Positions 1 to 5,209 are shown, numbered from the stretch's first letter. The stretch is 5,234 nucleotides of DNA from Clostridia bacterium (GCA_026001245.1 BNZR01000081.1:1-5234), one strand, 5' to 3'. Translations and numbers: made by a program. Notes: a model not told the origin generated them from the letters alone.

Positions 1-10
1 AGGTGGGCGT

Positions 11-685
11 ATGACACCTAAACGTGTGACGGTTTTTGCGGGACATTACGGCAGCGGCAAGACGCAGCTGGCCATCAACTACGCGCTGTGGTTGAGGGAG
101 CGCGTTGCTAAGGTTGCGCTGGTAGACTTGGACATTGTTAATACTTACTTCCGCTCGGCGGACGCGGCCGAGGTGCTGAAAAACCGGGATATTAAGCTTA
201 TAGCGTCCGCTTTTGCGGGCTCGAACGTTGACGCGCCGAGTATTCCGCCCGACGTTAACGTTATCTTTGACAGCGACGAGTATCACGCCGTTATCGACTT
301 GGGCGGCGACGAGCGCGGCGCGCTGGCGTTGGGCCGCTATGCCGACCGCTTCGGCGCGTTGGACGCGGACGTGCTTATGGTGGTCAACCGCTTTCGGTTG
401 CAGACCTATAACGAGCAGAGCGCGGTGGCTATGCGTGCGGCCATAGAAGAGGCGGCTAAGGTGAGGTTTAACGGGTTGGTAAACAACTCGAATTTGGCGT
501 GGCAGACCGAGGCGCGGGATATTATCAGCAGTGAAACCTCGTATTCCCAACCCATGGCCGAGATGATGGGCTTGCCGCTGAAAATGACCTCCGTGCGCGA
601 CGATCTATACGATGACGTTGTGGGCTGGGTTACCAAGCCGTTCGCTTTGAGTATTTTTTCTAAAGAGCAGTGGTCGGTTAATTGA
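11..685 (+). CDS. P-loop ATPase of MinD/ParA/CobQ type linked to 2-oxoacid oxidoreductase operon
   Basis: This is a predicted soluble nucleotide-binding protein of 224 residues. A classical Walker A motif, GHYGSGKT, sits at residues 11-18. An ALVDLDIVNTYFR segment at about 36-48 follows, with acidic residues typical of the switch I region of SIMIBI-class P-loop NTPases. An IDLGGDERG segment at about 95-102 fits Walker B/switch II, and VVNRFR at about 124-129 resembles the base-recognition strand. The Walker A lacks the second lysine (KGG) of true ParA/MinD proteins. No membrane segment or signal peptide is visible. The ATG is preceded by AGGTGGG at 1-7, and translation ends in tandem TGA codons. 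It lies 21 nt upstream of the ferredoxin-like subunit gene, so it is probably the first gene of the operon or part of a longer one cut by the window edge. A role in maturation, metal or cofactor handling, or regulation of the oxidoreductase is only inferred from position. Confidence 0.9.
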   Translation: MTPKRVTVFAGHYGSGKTQLAINYALWLRERVAKVALVDLDIVNTYFRSADAAEVLKNRDIKLIASAFAGSNVDAPSIPPDVNVIFDSDEYHAVIDLGGDERGALALGRYADRFGALDADVLMVVNRFRLQTYNEQSAVAMRAAIEEAAKVRFNGLVNNSNLAWQTEARDIISSETSYSQPMAEMMGLPLKMTSVRDDLYDDVVGWVTKPFALSIFSKEQWSVN

Positions 686-692
686 TGATTAC

Positions 693-699
693 GGGGGAG
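693..699 (+). promoter_or_regulatory. Ribosome binding site for TTG-started delta subunit gene
   Basis: GGGGGAG lies 7 nt before the TTG at 707. It decides the start: there is no in-frame ATG before the first cysteine cluster, and a TTG start gives the usual short N-terminus of these ferredoxin-like subunits. Confidence 0.7.
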
Positions 700-706
700 T
701 TTTATT

Positions 707-907
707 TTGGCTAGGGTTTCTTTTCGCGAGGAGCGGTGCAAGGGCTGCGGTCTTTGCGTGGGCGCGTGTCCCAAGAAGATTTTAGAGATGGGCGACTACA
801 ACAAAAAGGGCTTTCGCGTGGCGCGGTGTGTTGACCAAACCGCGTGTATCGGTTGCGCGTTTTGCGCCACTATGTGTCCCGACGCGGTGATTACAGTAGA
901 AAAGTAG
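707..907 (+). CDS. 2-oxoacid:ferredoxin oxidoreductase delta subunit (2x[4Fe-4S] ferredoxin-like)
   Basis: This is a small iron-sulfur protein of 66 residues. It should pass electrons from the catalytic alpha/beta part of the enzyme to external ferredoxin in the cytoplasm. Two complete CxxCxxCxxxCP cluster motifs are visible: cysteines 11, 14, 17, 21 and cysteines 47, 50, 53, 57, each followed by proline. An additional cysteine is at position 41. The spacing and length match the delta (KorD/VorD/PorD-type) subunits of archaeal and clostridial 2-oxoacid oxidoreductases. The start is TTG at 707, supported by GGGGGAG 7 nt upstream. The gene sits 21 nt after the ATPase gene and 9 nt before the alpha subunit gene, in the delta-alpha-beta-gamma order seen in such operons. 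An unrelated free ferredoxin is possible from the sequence alone but unlikely in this context. Confidence 0.93.
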   Translation: MARVSFREERCKGCGLCVGACPKKILEMGDYNKKGFRVARCVDQTACIGCAFCATMCPDAVITVEK

Positions 908-916
908 GGTTGTAAA

Positions 917-1975
917 TTGGAAAAGGTTTTAATGAAGGGCAACGAGGCGATAGCCGAGGCCGCCATAATGGCCGGCTGTCGGCATTTCTTCGGGTACCCC
1001 ATAACGCCGCAGACGGAGCTTGCCGCCTACATGGCGCGGCGTATGCCCAAGCTGGGCGGCACGTATTTGCAGGCCGAGAGCGAGATTGCCGCTATCAACA
1101 TGGTAATCGGCGCGTCCGCCGCGGGCGTGCGGACTATGACATCCAGCTCCAGCCCCGGCGTTGCGCTGAAAAGCGAGGGCTTGAGCTATCTTGCGGGTTG
1201 CGATTTGCCCGCCGTTATCGTCAACGTACAGCGCGGAGGGCCGGGACTGGGCGGCATACAGCCGTCACAGGCGGACTATTTTATGGCCACGCGGGGCGGC
1301 GGCCACGGCGATTTTCATATGATAGTCTTGGCGCCCAACTCTGTGCAGGAGATGCTGGATTCCACAATCCGCGCCTTTGACTTAGCAGATAAATATCGCA
1401 TGACGGTTATGCTGTTGGCCGACGGGATTTTAGGGCAGATGATGGAGCCGGTACAATTAACAATTAACAATGAACAATTAACAATTGAGAAGCCTTGGGC
1501 TACTACTGGGACGCGGGGATTGAGACCGCGTAATGTTGTTAATTCGCTTTATTTGCAGCCGGAGGACTTGGAGACTAAGAATGTTGAGCGTTATGCTCGT
1601 TATGCTGAGGTTGAGCGGGTTGTTGCCGGGGCGGAGCTGTATCGCGCCGAGGATGCGGATATTGTTATTGTGGCTTATGGGGCTTGCGCTCGTGTTGCTA
1701 AGAACGCCGTGGACGCGGCGCGGCGGGACGGGGTTGCGGCGGGTTTGATTCGGCCTACCTCATTGTGGCCGTTTCCTAAGGCTATTTTGGCCAAGGCGGC
1801 GGAGCGGGCTGGCGCGTTTATCTCTGTCGAGATGAGCATGGGGCAGATGATTGAGGACGTGGCTTTGGCTATACGTTGCCGCCGCCCTGTGTCGCTTTGC
1901 TCGCGTACGGGCGGCATGGTGCCTACCCCCGAACAGATTTTGGACTCTATCAGGAAAGCGGGTGAATCGCTGTGA
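917..1975 (+). CDS. vorB: 2-oxoacid:ferredoxin oxidoreductase alpha subunit, VorB/KorA type
   Basis: This is the pyrimidine-binding catalytic subunit, acting with the TPP-binding beta subunit to decarboxylate a 2-oxoacid oxidatively to acyl-CoA. The 352 residues are normal for the VorB family. Family landmarks are KGNEAIAEAA near the N-terminus, FGYPITPQTE at about 25-34, TSSSSPGVALKSEG at about 75-88, GGPGLGGIQPSQADYF at about 107-122, LADGILGQMMEPV at about 167-179 and a C-terminal domain from about residue 230 with VEMSMGQM and GGMVPTPEQIL. The TTG at 917 is preferred over the ATG at 932 because relatives carry residues before KGNEA and AGGG (906-909) is well spaced. Residues 180-190 (QLTINNEQLTI) are encoded by a dispersed AT-rich repeat and do not look like native sequence. 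Substrate is uncertain: the family includes 2-ketoisovalerate and 2-oxoglutarate enzymes. Confidence 0.95.
   Translation: MEKVLMKGNEAIAEAAIMAGCRHFFGYPITPQTELAAYMARRMPKLGGTYLQAESEIAAINMVIGASAAGVRTMTSSSSPGVALKSEGLSYLAGCDLPAVIVNVQRGGPGLGGIQPSQADYFMATRGGGHGDFHMIVLAPNSVQEMLDSTIRAFDLADKYRMTVMLLADGILGQMMEPVQLTINNEQLTIEKPWATTGTRGLRPRNVVNSLYLQPEDLETKNVERYARYAEVERVVAGAELYRAEDADIVIVAYGACARVAKNAVDAARRDGVAAGLIRPTSLWPFPKAILAKAAERAGAFISVEMSMGQMIEDVALAIRCRRPVSLCSRTGGMVPTPEQILDSIRKAGESL
1453..1487 (+). repeat. Dispersed AT-rich repeat lying in frame inside the alpha-subunit gene
   Basis: Tandem units of the form ACAATTA fill this tract, with one ACAATGA variant. Positions 1472-1487 (GAACAATTAACAATTG) are the exact reverse complement of 4855-4870. 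The host gene is otherwise GC-rich here. The tract adds no stop and encodes residues 180-190 of the alpha subunit, between its two domains. Confidence 0.85.
1960..1965 (+). promoter_or_regulatory. Ribosome binding site for GTG-started beta subunit gene
   Basis: GGGTGA lies 6 nt before the GTG at 1972, inside the end of the alpha subunit gene. It supports the GTGA start/stop overlap as the true start, giving translational coupling of alpha and beta. Confidence 0.55.
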
Positions 1976-2724
1976 GTATTGTTTTTGAACGCCCACGTGC
2001 GTTGTCTGACGTGGAAAACAGCTATTGCCCCGGTTGCACCCACGGCATAATCCACCGTTTGGTGGCCGAGGCGTTGGACGAGCTGAACCTTACGGAGCGC
2101 ACCATTGGGGTCGCGCCTGTGGGTTGCGCCGTTATGGCCTATAAATTTTTCGAGTGCGACATGATTCAGGCGGCGCATGGCCGCGCCCCGGCGGTTGCCA
2201 CGGGCGCGAAACGGGCGAATCCCGACAATATTGTGTTTACCTATCAGGGCGACGGGGACTTGGCGGCGATCGGCACGGCGGAGACCGTCCACGCAGCGGC
2301 TCGCGGCGAAAACATCACCGTTATCTTCGTCAACAACGCGATATACGGCATGACGGGCGGCCAGATGGCTCCCACAACGATTCCGGGGCAAATCACACAG
2401 ACCTCGCCCTATGGCCGCGACGTTAACACGGCGGGTTACCCCGTCAAGGTGTGCGAAATGCTTGCGACCTTGGACGGGTTGCATTACTGCGAGCGCGTGG
2501 CGGTGAACAATGTCAAAAATGTTAGGCGCGCGGGCGCGGCCATCAAAAAAGCCTTTCAGAATCAGGTGGACGGCAAGGGCTTTTCGATAGTCGAGGTGCT
2601 GTCTACCTGCCCCACCAACTGGGGCTTGGATCCCGTCAAGGCGTTGGGCTGGCTGGAGGACAACCTGTTGCCGTACTATCCGCTGGGGGTTTACAAGGAT
2701 CGCGATTCGGGGGTGACGGCATGA
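1972..2724 (+). CDS. 2-oxoacid:ferredoxin oxidoreductase beta subunit (thiamine pyrophosphate-binding)
   Basis: This cytoplasmic catalytic subunit binds thiamine pyrophosphate and, in the family, a proximal [4Fe-4S] cluster. In its 250 residues, YCPGCTHG at 18-25 carries cysteines 19 and 22, and VAPVGCAV adds C52. The TPP/Mg motif starts with GDGD at 93-96 and ends with NNAIYGMTGGQ at 121-131. These match KorB/VorA-type beta subunits, as does the length. The GTG start overlaps the alpha gene's stop codon by 4 nt, so the two subunits, which must pair, are probably coupled in translation. The gene overlaps the gamma gene the same way at its end. No frameshift or missing core motif is seen. Whether the substrate is 2-oxoglutarate, a branched-chain 2-oxoacid or another 2-oxoacid cannot be read from the sequence. 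Confidence 0.96.
   Translation: MSIVFERPRALSDVENSYCPGCTHGIIHRLVAEALDELNLTERTIGVAPVGCAVMAYKFFECDMIQAAHGRAPAVATGAKRANPDNIVFTYQGDGDLAAIGTAETVHAAARGENITVIFVNNAIYGMTGGQMAPTTIPGQITQTSPYGRDVNTAGYPVKVCEMLATLDGLHYCERVAVNNVKNVRRAGAAIKKAFQNQVDGKGFSIVEVLSTCPTNWGLDPVKALGWLEDNLLPYYPLGVYKDRDSGVTA
2709..2716 (+). promoter_or_regulatory. Ribosome binding site for gamma subunit gene
   Basis: GGGGGTGA ends 4 nt before the ATG at 2721 and lies within the last codons of the beta subunit gene. It supports the ATGA overlap as the gamma start. Confidence 0.65.
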
Positions 2725-3251
2725 CGCGCTCGATATTGCTTGCGGGCTTCGGCGGGCAGGGGATTCTGTTCGCGGGGAAGTTTTTGGCGTATTTGGGGCT
2801 GCTTGGCGACAAGCAAGTCAGCTGGTTGCCGTCCTACGGGCCGGAGATGCGCGGCGGTACGGCCAACTGCGGCGTGATTATCAGCGACACGCCCGTGGGG
2901 TCGCCGATTGTTTTAGAGCCCGACACGTTGATTGTAATGAATCCGCCGTCCTATGATAAATTCGAGCCGGCGGCTGTGAAAAACGCGCATGTTTTCGTAG
3001 ACTCCGCGCTGATTACGCGCACCGCGACGCGTGACGACGTGCGGACGGCGTATATCCCGGCCACCAGATTGGCCGAGGAGCGCGGGCTGAAAGGGCTGGC
3101 CAACATGATTATGGTAGGCAAGCTTGTGGGGACGCTGGATCTATGCACGGAAGAGGAAGCCCGCGCCGCCATGGCGAAGACTGTCCCCGCGAGAAAGGCG
3201 GAGCTGTTGGAGAAGAATTTGGAGGCGTTGAGGCTGGGGCAAAGTTTATAA
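2721..3251 (+). CDS. 2-oxoacid:ferredoxin oxidoreductase gamma subunit
   Basis: This 176-residue protein is the gamma subunit that packs against the alpha/beta catalytic core. The N-terminal GFGGQGILFAGK at 9-20 is the family's glycine-rich signature. SYGPEMRGGTANCGVIIS at about 38-55 is the second hallmark, and LANMIMVGKLVG at about 126-137 the third. The length is typical for a stand-alone gamma domain. The ATG overlaps the TGA of the beta subunit gene by 4 nt and has a strong SD (GGGGGTGA) just upstream. It is the last gene of the operon: its TAA stop is followed at once by the inverted repeat at 3252-3313 and then by a gene on the other strand. The final residues show no sign of truncation. 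Confidence 0.95.
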   Translation: MTRSILLAGFGGQGILFAGKFLAYLGLLGDKQVSWLPSYGPEMRGGTANCGVIISDTPVGSPIVLEPDTLIVMNPPSYDKFEPAAVKNAHVFVDSALITRTATRDDVRTAYIPATRLAEERGLKGLANMIMVGKLVGTLDLCTEEEARAAMAKTVPARKAELLEKNLEALRLGQSL

Positions 3252-3313
3252 CAATTGACAATGGACAATTAAGGAGACGAATCGTACTCCCTAATTGTCC
3301 ATTGTTTGTCAAT
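3252..3313. repeat. Long imperfect inverted repeat at convergent gene junction, possible bidirectional terminator
   Basis: Arms 3258-3276 and 3287-3305 pair at 18 of 19 positions around a 10-nt loop (ACGAATCGTA). The one mismatch, A-C in a plus-strand transcript, becomes a U-G wobble on the minus strand, so the hairpin is complete only there. An outer ATTG/CAAT pair (3254-3257 with 3310-3313) extends it across a 4-nt bulge. Both arms are related to the repeat at 4832-4870. It lies between the TAA of the gamma subunit gene and the end of the ABC-F gene, whose TGA (3309-3311) is within it. No U-rich tract follows directly on either strand, so a terminator role is plausible but not canonical. 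Confidence 0.75.
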
Positions 3314-4536
3314 ATAAAAACTCAACCTTTTTTGTTGCTATCCTTTCCGTAAAACTGGTGTCGTGTTCTACAAATAAAATTGTTGGCTTGTATTTTAGCA
3401 CCAAGTTTTCAATTTGCCCGTGGCTTAGCACATCTATAAAATTCAGCGGTTCGTCCCAAATATACAAATGGGCTTGCTCGCACAAGCTGCCCGCCAATAG
3501 AACCTTTTTCTTTTGCCCTTCGCTGTAATCCTCAATATTTTTATCAAATTGCGAACGCTCGAAGCTTAGCTTTCGGAGTATTGATTTGAATAGGCTCTCA
3601 TCGATTTGCAAGCCGTCGGCGTAATCGCGCAAATCCCCTTTTAGGTGCGATGTTGTTTGTGAAACATACGAGATTTTTAAATTTGAACCGATATTTAGTG
3701 TTCCTCCGTGGGTTATACTTTCGCCGAATAGCAGCTTTATAACGCTTGATTTTCCGCATCCGTTTTTACCGATTAAAGCTACCTGGTCGCCGTTTTGAAT
3801 AGAAAAATTCAGACCATCAAAAATGGTGTTTCCGTCATAACTAATCGACAAATCCATTGCCTCGACCAGCGTTTGCTTTGGGTAAACAAGCGGCGAAAGC
3901 TTCAAATCGTCTGCTGTTTCTAGGTTCTTCAAAAGCTTAGATTTATCGCTTATCGCCCTGTTTTGCCGGGTTTCTATGTTTTTGGAAAGTTGCATAATTT
4001 TTGCCGCTTTATGCCCGACATAGCCTTTGTCGGCTTTTAATCCTGAACTTTGCTTGCCTTTTTTACCCTTTTCAGTCTTTGTACTCCAAGCAGACTTCTC
4101 TTTTGCACTCTGTTTTAGGCGATTTATATCCCTTTTTAATCTCTCGTTTTGCGATAATTCAAAATTATCTTGTAGTTCTTTGTTTGCTTCCCAAGTCGAA
4201 AAATTTCCTTGCTGAACGTCAATATCGGCTCTGTTTATCGAGATAATATGGTCTACGCATTCGTCAAGAACCGTTCGGTCGTGCGATACCAAAATAAACC
4301 CGCTTTTAGATTGCAGATATTTTGCGACGGCTTTTCGCGCTATTGTATCAAGATGATTCGTCGGCTCGTCAATCAGCAAAAAAGCGTTCGGTTTCAAAAA
4401 TAGTGTAGCGAGTAAAATTTTTGTCTGTTGCCCGTGGGAAAGCAAATTGAACGGCATATAAATCAAGCCGGTATCAAATTCAAGCAAATTTAACTCGCGC
4501 TCCAACTCCCATTGCGCCAAAGTAGGGTGGATTGCC

Positions 4537-4794
4537 TTAGCGGCGTCGATTGCCGTCTCGCCTGGGTTTTTTGATTTGGAAGGGAAAGTATTCAAAATTG
4601 ACATAGGCCGCAATATTGCCCCTATATTCAAACTTTCCAAGCAACAAATTAAAAAGGGTTGTTTTCCCTCGCCCGTTTCGCCCAACCAGTCCAAGCTTCC
4701 ACGAAGTGTCGATTTGCAGATTGACATTCTCAAACACATTTTCAGTCGCACCATCGTAGCCAAATGTTAAATCTTTTATCGAAATTTGAGCCAT
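4537..4794 (-). CDS. N-terminal reading frame of the broken ABC-F gene
   Basis: As the sequence stands, translation from the ATG at 4794 gives 85 residues and stops at 4537-4539. Residues up to about 76 are genuine ABC-F NBD1 sequence: DLTFGYDG near the start, Walker A GRNGRGKT at 38-45 and the YFPFQIKK strand. The final KPRRDGNRRR is out-of-frame read-through of a segment that the other frame reads as ordinary ABC-F sequence. A free 85-residue half domain is not expected to have ABC-F activity. Confidence 0.6.
   Translation of the reverse strand: MAQISIKDLTFGYDGATENVFENVNLQIDTSWKLGLVGRNGRGKTTLFNLLLGKFEYRGNIAAYVNFEYFPFQIKKPRRDGNRRR
4567..4572 (-). other. Homopolymer frameshift site (A6 in the coding strand)
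   Basis: The coding strand reads ATC AAA AAA CCC AGG, which runs to a stop. With five A it would read ATC AAA AAC CCA GGC GAG (IKNPGE) and join both halves of the ABC-F protein. The total span, 1486 nt, is one more than a multiple of three, which agrees with one extra base. Confidence 0.85.
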
Positions 4795-4799
4795 CTATT

Positions 4800-4809
4800 T
4801 CACCGCCTT
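4800..4809 (-). promoter_or_regulatory. Strong ribosome binding site of the ABC-F gene
   Basis: Read on the minus strand this is AAGGCGGTGA, one base from the full anti-SD complement AAGGAGGTGA, and 5 nt before the ATG at 4794. It fixes the start of the ABC-F gene and argues that the N-terminal frame is a real start. Confidence 0.8.
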
Positions 4810-4814
4810 GACTC

Positions 4815-4834
4815 GGGGACGCTCTCGCGCCCCC
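4815..4834 (-). other. GC-rich hairpin just upstream of the ABC-F ribosome binding site
   Basis: GGGGACGC (4815-4822) pairs with GCGCCCCC (4827-4834) around TCTC. The one A-C mismatch is a U-G wobble in the minus-strand transcript. It is not followed by a U tract, so it is not a standard terminator. Its foot is 5 nt from the SD. Confidence 0.5.
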
Positions 4835-4870
4835 TAATTGTCCATTGTTCATGTCAATTGTTAATTGTTC
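4832..4870. repeat. Dispersed AT-rich repeat, copy between ABC-F and nusB-like genes
   Basis: CCCTAATTGTCCATTGTT (4832-4849) is identical, in the same orientation, to 3289-3306. After a 2-nt insertion (CA), TGTCAAT (4852-4858) again matches 3307-3313. CAATTGTTAATTGTTC (4855-4870) is the reverse complement of 1472-1487 within the alpha subunit gene. The nusB-like stop codon begins 2 nt further right. Confidence 0.9.
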
Positions 4871-4871
4871 G

Positions 4872-5105
4872 TCAGCTTCCCATCAGCGCGATTACATCGA
4901 ACGTGCCGTCGTCTACCAGGCGGCGTATGTATTCGGCCTGTAAGCCCTGCGGCGGCTTGTCGTACAATTCGTCCTCGCCGCGCAGACGCGCTATGGTCTC
5001 CTCGCTTAGGCGGTCGTCCAGCGTGTCCGCCGGCTCCGCAAAGTCAGAAACCCCCAGCGAATATACAATTTGCACCGCGTATTCACGCGCTTGCGTCCTA
5101 TTCAT
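4872..5105 (-). CDS. NusB-like N-terminal fragment, probably a truncated nusB
   Basis: The 77-residue product starts MNRTQAREYAVQIVYSL, close to the first helix of the antitermination factor NusB; E. coli NusB has a similar ARECAVQALYSWQLS stretch. EYIRRLVDDGTFD at about 58-70 resembles the Y-x-R-x-L-V helix that follows in NusB. Full NusB is about 140 residues, so the second half, with its conserved arginine/valine-rich helices, is missing. The stop codon (4872-4874) directly adjoins the dispersed repeat. ATG 5105 is chosen because GAGGTGG (5109-5115) precedes it and the family match starts there; a TTG at 5129 would add eight residues. Codon use is GC-rich like the oxidoreductase operon and unlike the ABC-F gene downstream. 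A genuine small protein of related fold cannot be excluded. Function is doubtful. Confidence 0.65.
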   Translation of the reverse strand: MNRTQAREYAVQIVYSLGVSDFAEPADTLDDRLSEETIARLRGEDELYDKPPQGLQAEYIRRLVDDGTFDVIALMGS

Positions 5106-5108
5106 GTT

Positions 5109-5115
5109 CCACCTC
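5109..5115 (-). promoter_or_regulatory. Ribosome binding site of the nusB-like fragment
   Basis: GAGGTGG on the minus strand ends 3 nt before the ATG at 5105. In register with AGGAGGTGA this is normal spacing, and it decides for ATG 5105 over the upstream TTG at 5129. Confidence 0.6.
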
Positions 5116-5135
5116 ATATTTATTAACAAAACCCC

Positions 5136-5169
5136 TTGACAGGGATAACGATTTATTATACCATATAAT
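5136..5169 (+). promoter_or_regulatory. Probable rightward promoter for the gene at 5210
   Basis: A perfect TTGACA (5136-5141) is followed 17 nt later by TACCAT (5159-5164), a 4 of 6 match to -10. A perfect TATAAT (5164-5169) also exists but lies 22 nt from that -35, too far for ideal use. Either would start transcription near 5171-5176. It interlocks with the leftward promoter. Confidence 0.55.
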
Positions 5170-5184
5170 ACAGCGGTATGTCAA
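5155..5184 (-). promoter_or_regulatory. Consensus sigma-A-type promoter for the leftward genes
   Basis: On the minus strand, a perfect -35 TTGACA (5179-5184) is followed after 18 nt by a perfect -10 TATAAT (5155-5160). The -10 is preceded by TGG, giving an extended -10 as well. The predicted start is near 5148, about 43 nt ahead of the nusB-like ATG. It is the only clear promoter seen upstream of the ABC-F gene. Confidence 0.85.
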
Positions 5185-5194
5185 CATAAAATAG

Positions 5195-5201
5195 AAAGAG
5201 G
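5195..5201 (+). promoter_or_regulatory. Ribosome binding site for the gene at 5210
   Basis: AAAGAGG lies 8 nt before the ATG at 5210, good SD spacing, supporting a real gene start at the window edge. Confidence 0.7.
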
Positions 5202-5209
5202 TTGCACCT

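Larger units (their letters stand above)
3309..4794 (-). pseudogene. Lsa-family ABC-F ribosomal protection ATPase, interrupted by a single-base frameshift
   Basis: Lsa/Vga-type ABC-F proteins bind the ribosomal E site and displace antibiotics such as lincosamides, streptogramins A and pleuromutilins. Dropping one base from the A6 tract gives 494 residues, the usual length. NBD1 has Walker A GRNGRGKT (38-45), signature LSHGQ (118-122), Walker B LLIDEPTNHLD (139-149) and SHD (170-172). A lysine-rich linker spans about 215-290. NBD2 has GKNGCGKS (342-349), YSEGQ (423-427), WDEP (446-449) and EHD (476-478). WDEPLN in NBD2 is an Lsa-like trait. There are no membrane segments. The start is ATG at 4794 with AAGGCGGTGA 5 nt upstream. 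As read, the downstream frame (open from 4763, first family-like ATG 4604) lacks Walker A of NBD1 and should be inactive. Base composition is clearly AT-richer than in the operon, suggesting transfer. A sequencing error in the homopolymer could also explain the break. Confidence 0.88.

Noticed and set aside
406..774. 122-codon minus-strand frame over the ATPase and delta genes
   Set aside because: It is antisense to two well supported genes, with no recognisable motif or ribosome binding site.
1675..2484. 269-codon open frame on the minus strand across the alpha and beta genes
   Set aside because: It is antisense to strongly conserved oxidoreductase subunits, and its arginine/histidine/alanine-rich translation matches nothing familiar. 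Long antisense frames are expected in GC-rich coding DNA.
11..3251. The ATPase plus oxidoreductase genes considered as a defence or other new system
   Set aside because: Delta, alpha, beta and gamma subunits account for four of the five genes as a known metabolic enzyme. There are no nuclease, toxin or sensor domains.
4567..4573. A-AAA-AAC heptamer considered as a programmed -1 frameshift signal
   Set aside because: The heptamer is not in the register needed in the N-terminal frame, and the join requires a +1 (or -2) shift, so classical -1 slippage would not restore the protein.
1453..4870. AATTGTTAATTGTT-type repeats considered as a CRISPR array
   Set aside because: Copies are far apart, in both orientations and of unequal length, without regular spacers, and no cas genes are present.
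4786..5139. Plus-strand open frames of 109-117 codons over the nusB-like gene
   Set aside because: They cross the dispersed repeat, run antisense to a gene with good RBS and promoter, and have low-complexity serine/arginine-rich translations.
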